Source of the DNA: Campylobacter sp. US33a
GTDB taxonomy: Bacteria; Campylobacterota; Campylobacteria; Campylobacterales; Campylobacteraceae
DNA: 64,000 nucleotides
Assembly (NCBI RefSeq): GCF_004378855.1
Contig: NZ_RYYL01000006.1
Span: forward strand, 112,972-176,971
Direction of reading: 5' to 3'
Shown: in pieces, positions 1 through 8,727 of the stretch
Numbering within the stretch: position 1 is the stretch's first letter
Layout: every line of letters starts with the position of its first letter
Translations under genes and position numbers: made by a program
The notes under the pieces: generated by a model
The model's input: only the letters and a program-made list of their open reading frames with translations
Told to the model about the DNA's origin: nothing
Database searches by the model: none

Positions 1-549
1 TAAGCTCTGTTTGAGTTGTTTGAGCATTTTTATAGGATCGCTGCGATGATAAATCACTCCCAAACAAAAAATCACATCAAATTTACACTCATAAGTAGGC
101 AAATCTTCAACACCTAAAAGTTCATATTGTATATTTTTTTTAGCTAAGGCATTGATGAGTTCAAACTGCAGACAGTATTTTATAGAAGGATCAAAACCTA
201 TAATTTTTTTAGGATTAAATTCAAGCATTTTAAACATATAATATCCATTATTACATCCCACATCGGCAACGATTTTATTTTCAATTTCATTCATAAAAGG
301 TTTTAAAATATTAAATTTAATAAAACTTTGCCACTCTGTATCAATGAAAAGTTCATTAATTTTAAAAGGCCCCTTACGCCATGGTTTTAAATTTAAAGCC
401 AAATCGCAAAAATCATTTTCATTTAATTTTTTACATTTTAATTCTATGCTATCTTTTATAAAAAATTCACTGTGTAAATTTAACTCACGAAGTTCTTGAA
501 TTTTTTTAAAAATAGGGTGATTTTGTAATTGTTTTTCTAAATCATTCAT
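1..549 (-). CDS. cmoB: tRNA U34 carboxymethyltransferase CmoB, C-terminus outside window
   Basis: Translating from the ATG at 549 down to the left edge gives 183 residues with no stop, so the gene is cut by the window. It carries the CmoB signature KPWRKGPF near residue 60, D-x-W-x-S further on, and an SAM-binding loop DVGCNNGYYMFKM followed by GFDPS. CmoB transfers the carboxymethyl group of carboxy-SAM to 5-hydroxyuridine at the tRNA wobble position. Its partner CmoA, which makes carboxy-SAM, is at 20.3 kb in this window, so the two are not in one operon. The usual loop residue G is N here (GCNNG), a mild variant. Assignment rests on motifs; the missing C-terminal half cannot be judged. Confidence 0.88.
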   Translation of the reverse strand, partial: MNDLEKQLQNHPIFKKIQELRELNLHSEFFIKDSIELKCKKLNENDFCDLALNLKPWRKGPFKINELFIDTEWQSFIKFNILKPFMNEIENKIVADVGCNNGYYMFKMLEFNPKKIIGFDPSIKYCLQFELINALAKKNIQYELLGVEDLPTYECKFDVIFCLGVIYHRSDPIKMLKQLKQSL

Positions 550-663
550 CTTGCGCCTTTTTATATTTTTAAAATGTTACTAAATTTGGCATAAATTTTT
601 CTTTTGGTAGCATTTTAAAAGACAATAAAAACACTTTTCAGTAATTTTAAATTCACATACGGT

Positions 664-669
664 TATAAT
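664..669 (+). promoter_or_regulatory. -10 box upstream of gltS
   Basis: A perfect TATAAT lies 38 bases before the gltS start, behind a T-rich stretch, as is usual for Campylobacter sigma-70 promoters, which lack a strong -35 box. Motif-based only. Confidence 0.55.
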
Positions 670-707
670 AAAAACTTGTTTAGACAATTACAAAACAAGG
701 AGAAAAA

Positions 708-1976
708 ATGGAAAATTCACAATTAACCATTTATAATTTTGATTTTTACTCCACTTTGGTTGCTATGGTTATAGTGCTATTGGTTGGGGTTTTTATCATC
801 AAAAGAAGTAAATTCTTGCAAGAATACAATATCCCAGAGCCTGTGGTGGGAGGTGTTATAGCAGCAATTTTACTTTTAATGCTTTATAGCTGGGGGGGCG
901 TGCAAATTAAATTTGACAACTCGCTCAAAGACCCTTTAATGCTCGCATTTTTTTCTAGCATAGGTTTATTGGCTGATTTTGCGTCTTTAAAAAAAGGCGG
1001 GATAAAACTTGTGGTTTTCTTAGTCATCATTACAGGTTTATTGCTCTTGCAAAATGGTATAGGTATTGGCGTTGCAACTGCTATGGGGGAAAATCCTCTC
1101 ATTGGACTTTTAGGCGGTTCTATAACCATGAGTGGTGGACATGGAACAGGAGGTGCTTGGGCTGAAACTTTCATCAAAGATTATAATTTTGCTGCAGCAA
1201 CTGAAGTAGCCATGGCTAGTGCGACTTTTGGACTTATTGCAGGAGGTATCATTGGTGGACCAGTGGCTAGATATTTGATTAAAAAATATAAACTTAAAAC
1301 CCCTGGAACTGAAGTTAAAGATGAAAACGATGCGATTTTAAATTTTGAAAAACCACATCAAGAAAGACTTATCACTCAATCATCGTTTGTAGAGTCTTTG
1401 GCTTTGATTGCTTTTTGTTTATTGATCGGCGTTTTTCTTGCTGATTATTTAAATCCAAAAATCACCATTTTACTTAAAAATGCTTTCTCTCTTAGTGAAA
1501 CTTTCAAATTTAATCTCCCAACCTTTGTGTATTGTTTATTTACGGGAGTTGTTTTAAGAAATATTCTTTCTTTAACAAGAATTCATCAAGTTTTTGACAG
1601 AGAAGTTTCAGTGCTTGGCAATGTAAGCCTTAGTCTTTTCTTGGCTTTTGCTTTAATGACAGTTAATCTAATCGAGCTTATTTCGCTTGCACTTCCTATA
1701 CTTACAATTTTATTCTTCCAAGTTGTAACAATGGTGCTTTATGCGATTTTTATTACTTTTAGATTTTGTGGAAAAGATTATGATGCAGCGGTGCTTGCGG
1801 CAGGACATTGTGGTTTTGGACTAGGAGCGACACCAACAGCTATGGTGAATATGCAAACCGTTACCAATCACTATGGAATGAGCCATGTGGCTTTCATTAT
1901 CGTGCCTTTATGTGGTGCATTTTTTATTGATATTATCAATGCTATAGTAATTCAAGTTTTTGTTGGATTTTTATAG
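708..1976 (+). CDS. gltS: sodium/glutamate symporter GltS
   Basis: Imports glutamate with Na+ across the inner membrane. The 422-residue protein is hydrophobic throughout, with an inverted two-half layout: the first half has GGSITMSGGHGTGGAWAETF near residue 140 and the second has AAGHCGFGLGATPTAMVNM near residue 365, the paired glycine-rich re-entrant loops of the GltS family. Length matches the family (about 400). The start is supported by an AAGGAG site 6 bases upstream and a TATAAT box. It stands alone, divergent from cmoB and convergent with nth. A run of seven G at 892-898 lies inside the gene and is in frame here. Confidence 0.9.
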   Translation: MENSQLTIYNFDFYSTLVAMVIVLLVGVFIIKRSKFLQEYNIPEPVVGGVIAAILLLMLYSWGGVQIKFDNSLKDPLMLAFFSSIGLLADFASLKKGGIKLVVFLVIITGLLLLQNGIGIGVATAMGENPLIGLLGGSITMSGGHGTGGAWAETFIKDYNFAAATEVAMASATFGLIAGGIIGGPVARYLIKKYKLKTPGTEVKDENDAILNFEKPHQERLITQSSFVESLALIAFCLLIGVFLADYLNPKITILLKNAFSLSETFKFNLPTFVYCLFTGVVLRNILSLTRIHQVFDREVSVLGNVSLSLFLAFALMTVNLIELISLALPILTILFFQVVTMVLYAIFITFRFCGKDYDAAVLAAGHCGFGLGATPTAMVNMQTVTNHYGMSHVAFIIVPLCGAFFIDIINAIVIQVFVGFL

Positions 1977-1986
1977 TTAATTTACT

Positions 1987-2009
1987 CAAGCTAGTTTTTA
2001 ACTAGCTTG
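1987..2009. terminator. hairpin between gltS and nth
   Basis: A perfect 10-bp stem (CAAGCTAGTT / AACTAGCTTG) with a TTT loop sits 11 bases after the gltS stop, between two convergent genes. No strong T tract follows, so it may act as a weak terminator or mRNA end stabiliser. Confidence 0.5.
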
Positions 2010-2114
2010 AAACTCATTTGTAAATATAATTTAAATTTTTACACAAAAGTTAATAATATAAAAATAATAAAACCAAATTTTATACTTTTTTGTTTATTTT
2101 AAATTTAAAATTTT

Positions 2115-2741
2115 TTAAAGGATTTTATCCTTACTCGTACATAAGTGACTTAAAAAACACTTTTCACATAAAGGATTTTTTGCTTTGCAAGTATAACGCC
2201 CAAAAAGTACCATAGCTTGATGAAGATAGTTAAGATTATCTTTAAAAATACGCGTTAAATCTTCTTCGGTTGCTTCAGGAGTTTTTGCTTTGCTTAAATT
2301 TAATCTATGTGAAACTCTAAAAACATGAGTATCTACAGCCATACAATTTGCTCCGCACCATTCAATCAAAACTACATGAGCGGTTTTTTGTCCCACTCCT
2401 GCTAAAGATTTTAAATCTTTCTCGTTTAATGGAATTTCTCCACCAAATTCCTCGCAAACCGCTTTTGCCATTTTAATTAAATTTTGTGCTTTGTTGTTAA
2501 AAAAAGAACAAGAATTGATCAATAGCTTTAAGCTATTTAAATTTGCATTGGCTAAAGATCTAATATTAGGATAAGCATCAAAAAGAACAGGGGTAATTAA
2601 ATTTACTCTTTTATCGGTGCATTGCGCTGAAAGCATTACGCAAACTATCAACTCATAGAGATTTCTAAATTGCAACTCAGTAACCGGTTTATCGAAATGT
2701 TTTAATAATAAATTTTTTATTTCTAATTCTCTTTTTTTCAT
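2115..2741 (-). CDS. nth: endonuclease III (DNA glycosylase/AP lyase)
   Basis: Base-excision repair enzyme removing oxidised pyrimidines. The 208-residue length is typical. The helix-hairpin-helix LAGVGQKTAHVVL with catalytic Lys, the catalytic Asp in VDTHVFRVSHRL, and the 4Fe-4S ligands C-x6-C-x2-C-x5-C at the C-terminus (CKAKNPLCEKCFLSHLC) are all present. It is convergent with gltS and divergent from peb4, the same nth-peb4-fba neighbourhood seen in C. jejuni. No truncation seen. Confidence 0.95.
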   Translation of the reverse strand: MKKRELEIKNLLLKHFDKPVTELQFRNLYELIVCVMLSAQCTDKRVNLITPVLFDAYPNIRSLANANLNSLKLLINSCSFFNNKAQNLIKMAKAVCEEFGGEIPLNEKDLKSLAGVGQKTAHVVLIEWCGANCMAVDTHVFRVSHRLNLSKAKTPEATEEDLTRIFKDNLNYLHQAMVLFGRYTCKAKNPLCEKCFLSHLCTSKDKIL

Positions 2742-2780
2742 TTTTTTATTTTAGTTAATTTTTTTTAAATTAACTTGAGT

Positions 2781-2786
2781 TATAAT
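2781..2786 (+). promoter_or_regulatory. -10 box of peb4-fba
   Basis: TATAAT 36 bases before the peb4 start within an AT-rich region; an AAAGGAAAG ribosome site follows. It would drive peb4 and the overlapping fba. Confidence 0.5.
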
Positions 2787-2821
2787 ACAAAAATATATTT
2801 TTTATTTAAAAGGAAAGAAAT

Positions 2822-3643
2822 ATGAAAAAATTTTCACTCGTCGTTGCAAGTTTAGTTGCTGGAACAGCTTTAAGTTTAAATGCTGCTGTTGTGGCTACTG
2901 CTGGTGGTAAAAATATTACCGATACTCAAGTAGATGAATTTTTTGCTCCTATGCTTAGAGGACAAAGCATTAATAATTTACCAGCTGATCAAAAAAAGGC
3001 TTTTATTCAACAATATATTGTGCAAGATTTAATTTTAAATGAGGCTAAAAAAGATGGTTTAGAAAAAGATGCGACTTATAAAAAAGAATTGGATCGTGCA
3101 AAAGACGCTATTTTAGTAGCAGTTTATCAAGATAAAATCATGCAAGATATTAAAATAGATTCCGCAAAAGTGAAATCAATTTACGATCAAAACAAAGATA
3201 AATATGTAAAACCAGCTAGAGTTCAAGCTAAACATATTTTAGTTCAAAATCAAACAGATGCAGAAAAAATTATTGATGAATTGAAAAATTTAAAAGGCGA
3301 TGCATTAGATAAAAAATTCTCTGAAATTGCAAGAGCAAAATCTATTGATAACGGCTCCGCTGCACAAGGTGGTGAGCTTGGTTGGTTTGATGAATCTACT
3401 ATGGTAAAACCATTTACAGATGCTGCTTTTGCACTTAAAAAAGGTGAAATTTCCAAATCACCTGTAAAAACTAATTTTGGTTATCATATTATCCTTAAAG
3501 AAAATTCAGAGGCAAGAACACAACTTACTTTTGATCAAGTAAAACAAGGTATTGAGGCAGCTTTAAGAGCAGAGGAATTTAAACAAGTAATTGCAAAAAA
3601 AGCTCAAGAACTACTTGATAAAGCTAAAGTGACTTACAAATAA
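2822..3643 (+). CDS. peb4: PEB4/Cbf2-type periplasmic peptidyl-prolyl isomerase/chaperone
   Basis: Periplasmic SurA-like chaperone that assists outer-membrane protein folding. Residues 1-21 form a signal peptide ([21 protein letters not shown]). A SurA-N-like helical domain follows, then a parvulin (PpiC) domain from about 135 to 230 with [13 protein letters not shown] and the C-terminal [10 protein letters not shown]. The C-terminus is helical. In C. jejuni PEB4 is a major antigen; this copy is recognisably homologous but much diverged in the N-terminal domain, arguing for a different species. The stop overlaps the fba start by one base (TAATG), so the two are translationally coupled. Confidence 0.92.
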   Translation: MKKFSLVVASLVAGTALSLNAAVVATAGGKNITDTQVDEFFAPMLRGQSINNLPADQKKAFIQQYIVQDLILNEAKKDGLEKDATYKKELDRAKDAILVAVYQDKIMQDIKIDSAKVKSIYDQNKDKYVKPARVQAKHILVQNQTDAEKIIDELKNLKGDALDKKFSEIARAKSIDNGSAAQGGELGWFDESTMVKPFTDAAFALKKGEISKSPVKTNFGYHIILKENSEARTQLTFDQVKQGIEAALRAEEFKQVIAKKAQELLDKAKVTYK

Positions 3644-4707
3644 TGGGTGTTTTAGATATAGTAAAAGCAGGAGTTGTTAGTGGCGAAGAGTTGAATAAAC
3701 TCTACGCTTACGCTAAGAGCGAAAATTTTGCAATTCCTGCAGTAAATGTTGTGGGGACTAATTCTATCAATGCGGTTTTAGAATCTGCCAAAAAAGTTAA
3801 TTCGCCTGTAATCATACAATTTTCAAATGGTGGAGCTAAATTTTTTGCAGGTAAAAATTGCCCCAATGCGGAAGTTTTGGGAGCTATCAGCGGTGCTAAA
3901 CATGTTCATTTACTTGCAAAAGCTTATGGAATTCCTGTGATTTTACATACCGATCATGCTGCTAGAAAACTTTTACCTTGGATAGACGGTTTGATTCTTG
4001 CAAATGAAGAATTTAAAAAACAAAATGATGTAGCTTTATTTAGTTCGCATATGCTTGATCTTAGCGAAGAAAGTTTGGAAGATAATCTTAGTACTTGCGA
4101 AGCCTATCTTAAAAAATTAGATGCTTTAGGGGTGAGTTTAGAAATAGAACTTGGCTGCACTGGTGGCGAAGAAGATGGGGTGGATAATACTGGCATTGAC
4201 AATGCAAAGCTCTATACTCAGCCTGAAGATGTCGCTCTTGCTTATGAAAGACTTGGTAAGATTAGTGATAAATTTTCAATTGCAGCAAGTTTTGGTAATG
4301 TTCATGGTGTATATAAACCAGGTAATGTCAGCTTGCAACCTGAAATTTTAAAGAATTCTCAAAATTTTGTTAAAAATAAATTTAATCTTCAAAATGATAA
4401 GCCTATTAATTTTGTGTTTCATGGTGGTAGTGGTAGTGAATTAAGCGATATTAAAAACGCTGTAAGTTATGGCGTTATTAAAATGAATATCGATACAGAT
4501 ACACAATGGGCATTTTGGGATGGTGTTCGTATTTATGAAGCCAGCAATAAAGCCTATTTACAAGGACAAATTGGCAACCCAGAAGGTGATGACAAGCCAA
4601 ATAAAAAATACTATGATCCTCGCGTGTGGTTAAGAGCAGGTGAAGAAAGCATGATTAAACGCTTGGAAATTGCTTTTGAAGATTTAAATTGCATTAACAA
4701 AAATTAA
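3643..4707 (+). CDS. fba: class II fructose-bisphosphate aldolase
   Basis: Zn-dependent aldolase of gluconeogenesis/glycolysis. The 354-residue protein has the metal-binding HTDHAARKLLPW near residue 105, LEIELGCTGGEEDGVDN near 170, GNVHGVYKPGNV near 220 and the phosphate-binding FHGGSGS and MNIDTDTQWAFW near 260-290. Full length for the family. It overlaps peb4 by one base, an arrangement kept from C. jejuni. A strong hairpin follows directly. Campylobacter lacks phosphofructokinase, so the enzyme works mainly in the gluconeogenic direction; pckA and pycB of the same pathway are at 51-55 kb. Confidence 0.96.
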   Translation: MGVLDIVKAGVVSGEELNKLYAYAKSENFAIPAVNVVGTNSINAVLESAKKVNSPVIIQFSNGGAKFFAGKNCPNAEVLGAISGAKHVHLLAKAYGIPVILHTDHAARKLLPWIDGLILANEEFKKQNDVALFSSHMLDLSEESLEDNLSTCEAYLKKLDALGVSLEIELGCTGGEEDGVDNTGIDNAKLYTQPEDVALAYERLGKISDKFSIAASFGNVHGVYKPGNVSLQPEILKNSQNFVKNKFNLQNDKPINFVFHGGSGSELSDIKNAVSYGVIKMNIDTDTQWAFWDGVRIYEASNKAYLQGQIGNPEGDDKPNKKYYDPRVWLRAGEESMIKRLEIAFEDLNCINKN

Positions 4708-4711
4708 AATT

Positions 4712-4743
4712 GATAAAAACAATCGCTTTTGATTGTTTTTATC
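4712..4743 (+). terminator. Rho-independent terminator after fba
   Basis: Perfect 13-bp stem GATAAAAACAATC / GATTGTTTTTATC with a 6-base loop, four bases after the fba stop; the second arm contains the T run. The 230 bases beyond it, up to the decayed gene, hold nothing I can identify. Confidence 0.85.
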
Positions 4744-4977
4744 CCAAGATAGTCATCTCTGACGCATTTTCATTTATCTTTAAAATTTTTATCCATTTTT
4801 AAAAATTCACATAATTTATTATTAAAAATTATTTATTTTTATAAATCATAAAACAAAGTGTGATATTTTAAAAAATTCAAGCTAAAGATTTTTATTTTAA
4901 AAATTTATCCCAAATAAGAGTTAAAAATTCTAAAAAAATGCAAGAGATATTAAAACCATTGTTGATAAAAATAATTC

Positions 4978-6013
4978 TTAAGCCCTAATATCGATATTTA
5001 TCAAAGAATATATTTTATTAATATTATTTGGTTGTTTTAGAATTTCAAATAAAGATTTTTGATGCTCCTTTGGTGATTTGTTGCACCCATTCTAAAAAAT
5101 TACTTGAATTTATTTCATTTTTTTGATTTAAACTATTTAATTTGTTTTCAAAATCTTTAACATCACTTGTGTCACTAAGTAATGCAAAAGCATCGCTTAA
5201 ATTCGAAAAATAAGCATTGCTAAGTTTATTATTAAGTTCTTTGATTTCATTTTCACTTAAAGAATTATCAAACCCTTGTAACTTTCCCCATATGGTTGTT
5301 TCGCCAGTAATTAAAGGTTGTATGCTTACACCCCAGTATTAACATTGTTAGATAAAAAACCTATTAATAAACCACCCATAGTAATAGAGTCATCATTATT
5401 TGTATATTTATCAGCACTAGTATCCCAAGATAAAGCGGTGTTTTTAGCACTATGTAAAATATCAGGATTAAAAAGTAAAAGTTCTGATTTTTCATCTGTA
5501 TTGTCAAAATTAAAAAAAACTAGGACTTAATTTTTCATTCTCATTAATATTTTTAAATCCACCTTTTGCGTTAATGTCTTTCATTTCTTCGTAAGAAAAA
5601 GTTTGTTTTACTTCTAAAGTGTTTTTATCTATTAAGTAATTTTGCGGAAAATAATTTGCTAAATCTTCTTTTGAAAAGCTATTTTCTCCTTTTAATTCAG
5701 GAGTTTTTTCTATAAGTTGAGAAACTATTTTATAAGCATTTCCTATGGTTTTCGCAATATCGATATTTGTATAGCTTTGCAAAATTCCATTATTTTGAGC
5801 CTTAATAAAATTTTCCATAGCGCTAGAATAAATTTTTATGTCTTCAGGAATTCCTACTTTTTTATTAAATTCACTTGTGAAATACCCATCTTTATCCACA
5901 TCATAACTCATAAATTGGTTTTGCTTTAGAGTATCTGTATTTTTTATTGGGATTTATAGATAAATTTAACCCAGCTTAAAGCTACTAAAAGTAGTGTTTT
6001 TGATTTTTATCAT
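4978..6013 (-). pseudogene. decayed paralogue B of an unnamed Campylobacter family (DVDKDGYF...SLINIDIRA)
   Basis: Reading the minus strand from an ATG at 6013 to a TAA at 4978 in shifting frames gives one protein of about 345 residues. It begins MIKIKNTTFSSF, continues with NLSINPNKNTDTLKQNQ and SYDVDKDGYFTSEFNKKVG, then GIPEDIKIY, and ends INIDIRA. Frame changes are visible near 5990, in an A run near 5940, near 5515 (after LSPSF) and in an A run near 5055. The longest intact piece is 5510-5911. The ATG lies one base after the stop of copy A, so the two were a tandem pair. DVDKDGYFTSE resembles an EF-hand-like DxDxDG loop. Family function is unknown to me. Confidence 0.75.
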
Positions 6014-6014
6014 A

Positions 6015-7240
6015 CTAAGCCCTAATATCTATACTTTTTGGTGCAGAATTTAAAGAAAGGATTTTGTTAAATTCCCCTGTATCATCATCGCTAAATTTCA
6101 TACCAAAAAGAATTTCTAGCTCATCGCTTGTACCAAATTTAGTTTCTAGTAGCTTTTTTAAAAGTTCATTCATTTTATTATCATCTTTGTAGGTTTCGCT
6201 TTTACTTTCTGCTTGTATAGGTTTAAATGGTTTTTCTTTGTCTTCTTCTGAAGTCTCTTGCGATGAAACAACTTCTTTTTGCTTTGCTATCTCGGCTTTA
6301 TATACTTCTCCCATTTCATCACTTTTGGCTTTCATTTCTAGCCATTGTTTTTTAAATTCATCTATATCAGTTATTGTATTTCTAAGTTTGGTTATATATA
6401 CACTATCTGCAAATACATCTCCTGTTATACTCCATTCGATAGGATTTTGTTTTATAAAATCATTCAAATCTTCCACTTGGCTTTAGCTCATATTTTTATC
6501 ATAGCCATTAAGTTTTTCAGCTATGGTTGTTTCACCCTCTATAAGAGGATTTTGCCCTGACATAACTGCAAAGAATGCCATTAAAACACCACCTTTGCTT
6601 ATAGTGCCATTATCATTTTTATAAAATGATGCTCCAATATTTATATGAGAGCTTGGATCAAATATATCGCTATTTTTTTAATATAATCAGCAGGAGCTTT
6701 TTCTTTCCAGCTTGGGAAACTTAGGGTTAATTGCTTAGGATTTTGATAGATTTTTAAGTCATCTTCAAAACTTAAAGCATTTTCAAAATCTTTTTCGGAA
6801 TAATAAACATTTGTTACTTGAAAACTTTTTTATCATAAGAAAATCCTAAAGGGATTTTACTTAAATCTTCAGTAGTAAAATTTCCACTCGGTTCATCAAT
6901 AAGCTGTGAAAATACCCTATAAGCATTACCTAAACTTTTGGCAATATCCATGCTAGTAAAAAATTTAGAGTTAGAAACCGTAATATAATCTACTAAATTT
7001 TCAGCACCTTTAGCATAAATTTTATAATCTTTTGGAATTCCCGCTGCTTCATTAAAATCACTTGTAAAAAAGCCATCTTTATCCACCTCATAACCTAAGA
7101 TTTTATTTATTGCTTGTGATTTATCGCTTACAAGATTTAAATTATTATTTATGATACTTAGATGATTTTGTATTTGAAGTATTATTGCTAAAAGTATTTG
7201 TGTAATTGTAGCTTGAATAAGAATTTATACCATTAATCAT
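6015..7240 (-). pseudogene. decayed paralogue A of the same family
   Basis: Starts at ATG 7240 behind AAGGTGG, with MINGINSYSSYNYTNTF. A first frame change occurs near 7155, after which NLNLVSDKSQAINKILGYE and VDKDGFFTSDFNEAAGIP follow. A second lies near 6815 in a T run after SYDKKVF, and others lie between 6480 and 6680. The C-terminal 153 residues (6015-6476) are open, with a charged stretch rich in K, E and S and the end SAPKSIDIRA. The ancestral length is about 408 aa. It shares with copy B the DKDGxFTSxFN loop, the GIPxDxKIY segment, TxxDIAKxxGNAY and the IDIRA end. Decayed, so probably not functional. Confidence 0.75.
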
Positions 7241-7270
7241 TTTGCCACCTTGTAAAAATAGGATTTACAA

Positions 7271-7301
7271 GATAAATCGGCAAAAATGATTTTTTCGTAA
7301 A
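7271..7301 (-). promoter_or_regulatory. possible sigma-28-like promoter of the decayed pair
   Basis: On the minus strand upstream of copy A, TTTACGA is followed after about 14 bases by GCCGATTTATC, which resembles the GCCGATAA element of flagellar sigma-28 promoters. The -35 match is weak. If real, the lost genes were co-expressed with flagella. Confidence 0.25.
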
Positions 7302-7373
7302 TTTTTTATCTTTTTTGTTTTAAATATTTAATTAAAGTGTGTAAAAATAAAATCCTTAATAAGTTTTTTGCGG

Positions 7374-7379
7374 TATAAT
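7374..7379 (+). promoter_or_regulatory. -10 box of the MotA/OmpA-like pair
   Basis: TATAAT 35 bases before the ATG at 7414, after the T-rich segment AAGTTTTTTGCGG. Confidence 0.5.
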
Positions 7380-7413
7380 ATTTTCTTTTATTTTTAAATT
7401 TTAAAGGTTGCTT

Positions 7414-8727
7414 ATGGCTACAAAATCCGACAAAATGATAGAATTAGTCCTTCCAGAAGTTAAAGAAAGAAAAGGTTTTTTGGTTTATTTTAAAATCATT
7501 CTCGCACCATTTCTTGCGTATTTGTGTTTTGCATTAGCGTATTTTAACTTTATTTCATTAAGAATTGACTTGAATAGCTTTGCAATGATTAGTATTTTAT
7601 TTTTCATTGCTTTAATTCTTGCTAAATACAATGCTGAATACGATTCTAATATCTTTGAACAGCAAAAACTTGAATTTAAACAAAATTTAAAACAATATAT
7701 CATTAAACATTTTTTAACTATAGGCAAAGAGACAAAAGCCAATGCTTCTTTTGATAATTTTGCCTATGATTTTGTGACCAATATCAGAAATGAGCAATTT
7801 ACCAGTGTGGCAACTTCTATTTTTCCAATGCTTGGTGTTTTAGGAACTTTTATAAGTCTTGCTATTTCAATGCCAAATTTTACCTCCAACGACATTGCAA
7901 ATTTAGAAGGTGAAATTTCTTATCTTTTGATAGGAGTTTCATCTGCTTTTTATATTTCAGCTTATGGTATATTTTTGGCACTTTGGTGGGTATTTTTTGA
8001 AAAATATGGTAAAAACAAAATTCAAAAACTCATCAATCGTCAAAAAAATGCCACAAGCAATTTCTTTTGGACAAAAGAAGAATTGGAGCACCGCTATTTG
8101 TACGAAAGTCTAAAGCATTTTGATAAAATTGGACTCATAGTCGAACAGGTAAGCAATCAAGACTTTTTTACGGAACTTGATCAAACCATTAATCGTAAAT
8201 TTGAACTTTTCCAAGATATGTTTAGCGTTGAAGAAAAAGCGATTAGAATTAGCAACGAGCATATCAAACAAACTATGAATGATTTACACAAAAGCCAAAA
8301 AGAGCAAAAAGACATAGGTAAACTTTATTCTGAAATTTTAAATGCTGTTGGTATTTTTAACCAAAATCTCAAAGATGTAAATCTTAGAATGTCTGAGCAA
8401 TACAATCGCTTGCTTGATATAAGTTCTGAAAAAACTCACCATTTGGATAAAACTTTAAGTTCATTAGATGAAAAAATAGAACTTTTTCAAAGAAATTTCG
8501 AGTATTATCAAAAATCTATGCTTGAAAATCAAGAGAAAATATTCAATGGCTTTAAAACAAGCTTATTGGAAGGTATGAAAGAATTTAGAGAGATTTATGA
8601 AGAAGAAAAAAGTCTCGACAGTAATTTAGAAATCATGTCTCAATTAAAAAATGAAATTACTGAATTAAATAGCGAAGCAAGCGAAATGATAAGCAAACTC
8701 GAAGAAAGCACAAATAATGCAAAATAA
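7414..8727 (+). CDS. MotA/TolQ/ExbB-family proton-channel protein with long coiled-coil tail
   Basis: 437 residues from the ATG at 7414, chosen because AAAGG lies 6 bases upstream; a TTG six bases earlier overlaps the spacing too tightly. Hydrophobic helices fall at about 30-70, then 130-155 (FPMLGVLGTFISLAISMP) and 170-205 (LLIGVSSAFYISAYGIFLALWW), the paired channel helices of MotA/TolQ proteins. From about 240 to the end it is a hydrophilic, heptad-like coiled coil. It overlaps an OmpA/MotB-like gene by 11 bases. This equals the Cj0598-Cj0599 pair of C. jejuni, and the channel plus long tail plus OmpA partner layout resembles ZorA-ZorB of Zorya defence systems. No ZorC, D or E gene is near, so its job is unknown. 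Confidence 0.8.
   Translation: MATKSDKMIELVLPEVKERKGFLVYFKIILAPFLAYLCFALAYFNFISLRIDLNSFAMISILFFIALILAKYNAEYDSNIFEQQKLEFKQNLKQYIIKHFLTIGKETKANASFDNFAYDFVTNIRNEQFTSVATSIFPMLGVLGTFISLAISMPNFTSNDIANLEGEISYLLIGVSSAFYISAYGIFLALWWVFFEKYGKNKIQKLINRQKNATSNFFWTKEELEHRYLYESLKHFDKIGLIVEQVSNQDFFTELDQTINRKFELFQDMFSVEEKAIRISNEHIKQTMNDLHKSQKEQKDIGKLYSEILNAVGIFNQNLKDVNLRMSEQYNRLLDISSEKTHHLDKTLSSLDEKIELFQRNFEYYQKSMLENQEKIFNGFKTSLLEGMKEFREIYEEEKSLDSNLEIMSQLKNEITELNSEASEMISKLEESTNNAK

Noticed and set aside
884..1177. Antisense frame inside gltS
   Set aside because: Pro/Ser/Lys-rich shadow of an intact gene with strong motifs on the other strand.
5717..6560. Several plus-strand frames opposite the two decayed paralogues
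   Set aside because: Low-complexity shadows; the minus strand shows paralogous sequence shared between both copies.
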